The notes beneath the pieces are model-generated. The model worked only from the letters and a program-made list of their open reading frames with translations. It searched no databases and had not been told where the DNA came from. Shown here piece by piece: positions 62,559-64,000 of a DNA stretch of 64,000 nt; position 1 is the first letter of the stretch; every line of letters starts with the position of its first letter. The translations under genes and the position numbers were made by a program. The stretch is from Antedon bifida (Eukaryota; Echinodermata; Crinoidea; Comatulida; Antedonidae), in the NCBI GenBank assembly GCA_963402885.1, contig OY727098.1, forward strand, positions 2,971,001 through 3,035,000. The letters are read 5' to 3'.

Positions 62559-64000
62559 GTAAGTACATCGTACTATATGTCGTGGTTTGTTTATATTAAA
62601 TAAAATCATGTGAGTTGAAATAATTAAGTATCGTTCTATACCACATATACATGTATGTTGTTGCCTTTAGTGTTGTCGCTAAGTACCAGTAAGAAATGCA
62701 TGTTGTCATAAATTTATAGTCAGTCTAACGATTCGGTGTGTATTTTTACTAGTATTAAAGTAACTTGAACTGTAAAACTACAATTAAATTTCATTCATAA
62801 TTGAGTTTAAAGGCAATGTCATGATAGATTTCCAAAACCCCTTCCCACCCCGCCCAATCCTATACATATCCAGTAATACTAATTCATTGTAATCACAATG
62901 GCCCCGTTTCGTTTGTTAGGAACACTGTTTGAGTGTTCACTTTCAAATTATTTTTGAAATTCCTAATTTAGGGTTCCCGTTACATATACATAGTAACATT
63001 GCAGTGTCATTTGTTTTATGGTCCCAGTGTATGAAGTTTTATGGTCCCAGTGTATATGAAGCCATACACTTCACATTGTCACATTATGCGCCAAACCGTA
63101 ACTGTTAATATTAGTTTACGACGAGCCCAACAACAAAGTAAATATTAATAAGATATAAGGCTCACATAATACAATATACTATAGTGTGTTGATTCACGTG
63201 AGTAGGCCTATATTTTGCGATGAATATTCTGTTCGCTGAAATGATGACCTGACAGACGGAATTTTAATTGATACATATCGTTAGAGTACGTTCGACGAAG
63301 TTCATAACAATTTATAGCAGCTCACTAATAGTATAAACAGCTAGAAAACACTACTGCAAAGGAGGCCCCCGCCACTGCTTAAACCATACAAACTACATAA
63401 TAAGGCATTTTAAATTTTAAAAACGATTGATTGCTTGAATGATTGAATTAAAGAAGAATTCTTTGACTTGCACACGTCATCATCAGGTCACGGGAATGTA
63501 CTCTTTACCATATGCTTTTTTAATAACATTGATGATAAAATTATTAATGTTAATCTTACCACCAGTCTGCTCTGCTCGTTTGTGCTTTCCAAAGGTCACT
63601 GCCAAAGTGATAAACTTCTGACTTGATAAGACAATTGTAACCTCCAGAACATCAATATAAAGCATAAACATTTATGAGTGTGTATCTTTCTATGAAAAAA
63701 AAGAGAGAACCCGGTTAGGATAAAAGCAGTACTGTAACTGCAATTTCGTTCCACCAAGAAGCAGGCTCTGTCCCACATGGCCCACACGGCAAGCGGGTTT
63801 TATGGTTCTCTCTGGGAATAGACCTAAATTCACTCCTGCTAGACCTACTATAGTACTTGACACAGGCCTACATAATAAATGTACTCATTCATGCTCATTT
63901 GTTTACAACTATTTGGCTTTAGATAAAAACGCATGGATCAGGCCCTGGTACACAGAATACATGCCACTTCCCTGGACAGCAGATCAGTTATATATTAAGT
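62559..64000. other. Aquaporin intron 1 (presumed), window end
   Basis: No further aquaporin exon is visible. A minus-strand frame at 63483-63671 looks slightly protein-like (LAVTFGKHKRAEQTGG) but has a stop immediately upstream of its first ATG and no convincing acceptor, so no gene is called. Confidence 0.4.

Noticed and set aside
63483-63787. Minus-strand exon with LAVTFGKHKRAEQTGG
   Set aside because: A stop precedes the first ATG in frame, the only good pyrimidine tract and acceptor lie above that stop, and no family match is apparent.

Overview
This window looks like AT-rich genomic DNA of a marine invertebrate, probably a deuterostome such as an echinoderm. The protein-coding genes have many small exons with GT/AG introns. 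They belong to animal families: a nicotinic acetylcholine receptor, DHRS11-type short-chain dehydrogenases and an aquaporin. The palindrome TAGGCCTA recurs throughout, and short inverted-repeat elements and tRNA-related elements are common. The species cannot be named from the sequence alone.

Layout: 1-1002 is unassigned AT-rich DNA. About 1003-18225 is one large satellite complex built from four monomer types of about 45, 47, 128 and 139 bp, arranged in blocks that are themselves duplicated as higher-order units. 18226-22540 holds decayed satellite and a two-copy segmental duplication, followed by a dense TAGGCCTA cluster (22560-23150). 23151-28611 has no firm gene, but two exon-like segments lie on the minus strand near 27.0-27.8 kb. 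28612-38890 (minus) is a nicotinic receptor alpha-type subunit gene with six ancestral exons. Its fifth exon is split by a 3.18-kb foldback element with a 3-bp target duplication. 40001-50493 (minus) is a tandem cluster of DHRS11-like genes: two intact (A and C), one altered (B), and two orphan first-exon fragments. 52568-53974 (minus) is an intronless 468-codon gene of unknown family. 54437-62453 is repeat-bearing DNA without a recognised gene. 62454-62558 (plus) is the first exon of an aquaporin that continues past the window end.

The genes do not form a pathway. The dehydrogenase cluster records local unequal duplication: it shows shared upstream sequence, a lost exon, a duplicated exon, an expanded intronic minisatellite and orphan first exons. 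The receptor gene records transposon traffic: two related inverted-repeat elements in introns 3 and 4, a tRNA-related element in intron 1, and the foldback element inside the exon for ligand-binding loop B. Splice sites were read by eye and reading phase was checked across every junction. The recovered lengths are 506 residues for the receptor (element removed), 254 and 251 for DHRS11-like A and C, and 218-241 for B depending on exon-6 choice.
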